A stretch of DNA of 64,000 nt from CAVVSD01 sp963757125 (GTDB taxonomy: Bacteria > Actinomycetota > Thermoleophilia > Solirubrobacterales > Solirubrobacteraceae). The position numbers were made by a program, and so were the translations under genes. Location of the stretch: positions 682,001 to 746,000 of the forward strand of contig CAVWQP010000009.1 of NCBI GenBank assembly GCA_963757125.1, in the 5' to 3' direction. Shown one piece after another: positions 63,410 to 64,000 of this stretch (position 1 is the first letter of the stretch; each line of letters begins with the position of its first letter). Below the pieces are notes generated by a model that worked only from the letters and a program-made list of their open reading frames with translations, ran no database searches and was not told the DNA's origin.

Positions 63410-64000
63410 ATGCGGATGCCGGCGGAGTGGGCGCCGCACGAGCGGACGCTCATGGCCTGGCCGTGCCGGAAGGAGCTCTGGGGCAGCACCATCGAGCAGG
63501 CACGCCGCGACCACGCGACGGTCATCAACGCGATCGCCGCGTTCGAGCCGGTGACGCTCGTCGTCCATCCCTCCGACGTCGCCGACGCGACCGCGGCCGT
63601 GACCGACCGGGTCGAGGTCGTCGAGCGCCCGATCGACGACTCCTGGATGCGCGACACCGGCCCGATCTACGTCGTGGACGAGTCGGGCCTACGCACCGGC
63701 GTGCACTTCCGCTTCAACGGCTGGGGCGGCAGCTTCACCCCGTTCGACGGCGACGAGGCGGCCGGGCGCTGGCTCGTCGAGCACCTGGGCGATCCGATCG
63801 TGGAGGTCCCGCTCGTGCTCGAGGGCGGCTCGATCGCGGTGGACGGGCACGGCGTGCTCCTCACGACCGAGGAGTGCCTGCTGCACCCGAACCGCAACCC
63901 CGACCGCTCGCGCGAGGAGATCGAGGCGTCGCTCATCGAGCATCTGGGCGCCGAGCGCGTCGTGTGGCTGGGACAGGGCCTCGTGGAAGACCGCGACACC
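63410..64000 (+). CDS. agmatine deiminase, 3' end beyond the window
   Basis: The visible 197 residues begin MRMPAEWAPHERTLMAWPCR, with DDSWMRDTGPIYVVDESG, RFNGWGGSFTPFDGDE, and VLEGGSIAVDGHGVLLTTEE followed by CLLHPNRNP. These are the N-terminal signature blocks of the AguA/peptidyl-arginine deiminase family, including the catalytic Asp of MRDTGP and the Glu of EGGSI. The enzyme converts agmatine to N-carbamoylputrescine in polyamine synthesis. The nucleophilic Cys near the C-terminus lies outside the window. It starts five bases after the SCP2-like gene. Confidence 0.9.
   Translation, partial: MRMPAEWAPHERTLMAWPCRKELWGSTIEQARRDHATVINAIAAFEPVTLVVHPSDVADATAAVTDRVEVVERPIDDSWMRDTGPIYVVDESGLRTGVHFRFNGWGGSFTPFDGDEAAGRWLVEHLGDPIVEVPLVLEGGSIAVDGHGVLLTTEECLLHPNRNPDRSREEIEASLIEHLGAERVVWLGQGLVEDRDT

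Overview
The window is very GC-rich DNA from an actinobacterium, most likely a member of the Solirubrobacterales (Thermoleophilia; Conexibacter, Solirubrobacter or Baekduia-like). The evidence is the extreme GC bias at third codon positions, actinobacterial-type LexA boxes (CGAAC-N4-GTTCG), a dnaE2/imuB mutasome, a divergent pair of citrate synthase genes one of which carries an N-terminal helix-turn-helix, and many GTG starts with 1-4 base gene overlaps. The genus assignment is an inference.

Bases 1 to about 12,750 are an accessory island ending at a tRNA-Leu(GAG) gene. Next to the 3' end of the tRNA lies the C-terminal remnant of a tyrosine integrase. The island holds small secreted or membrane proteins of unknown function, a large secreted repeat protein, a secreted thermonuclease with an Excalibur domain, and several broken genes (thermonuclease fragment, LuxR-type ATPase, MFS transporter, TetR regulator, PD-(D/E)XK-like nuclease). 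A compact overlapping operon (8451-10462) carries the nuclease; two of its small membrane-protein genes and the nearby TetR gene are broken by single-base insertions.

From 12.9 kb the sequence looks like core chromosome: lexA with its SOS box and a coupled zinc-ribbon gene, an EamA transporter, RNase P RNA with a decayed partial copy just upstream, HxlR and VOC genes, a histidinol-dehydrogenase-like/SDR pair, the citrate synthase pair, an ECF sigma factor with a YCII partner, imuB with its own SOS box, a DrrAB-type ABC exporter with a TetR regulator, an aminotransferase, a prepilin-like protein, an MFS exporter, dnaE2 with a third SOS box, and a cytochrome c. LexA, ImuB and DnaE2 form a damage-inducible mutagenic translesion system scattered over 24 kb; in imuB and dnaE2 the LexA box abuts the start codon.

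At 37.8 kb a cyclic di-AMP (ydaO/yuaA) riboswitch precedes a gene for an unrecognised tail-anchored membrane protein, followed by a long imperfect foldback. Then come an AhpD-like/HxlR pair with a palindromic operator, glutamine synthetase, an MMPL transporter, a secreted beta-propeller-like protein, a YyaL-type thioredoxin-domain protein, a secreted alpha/beta hydrolase, RidA with threonine ammonia-lyase, and a phytoene-desaturase-like oxidoreductase.

Bases 52,060-62,005 form a catabolic gene cluster: two beta-hydroxyacid dehydrogenases, a cupin, two carboxymuconolactone-decarboxylase-family proteins, a GntR/FCD regulator, an MBL-fold lactonase-like hydrolase, an SDR, a zinc-ribbon protein and hydantoinase/acetone-carboxylase-type HyuA and HyuB (the latter with a frameshift). 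Two copies of a TTGTATGACA operator, one ahead of the cluster and one ahead of the regulator, tie it together. Its substrate is unknown. The window ends with an SDR, a small SCP2-like protein and the 5' part of an agmatine deiminase gene.
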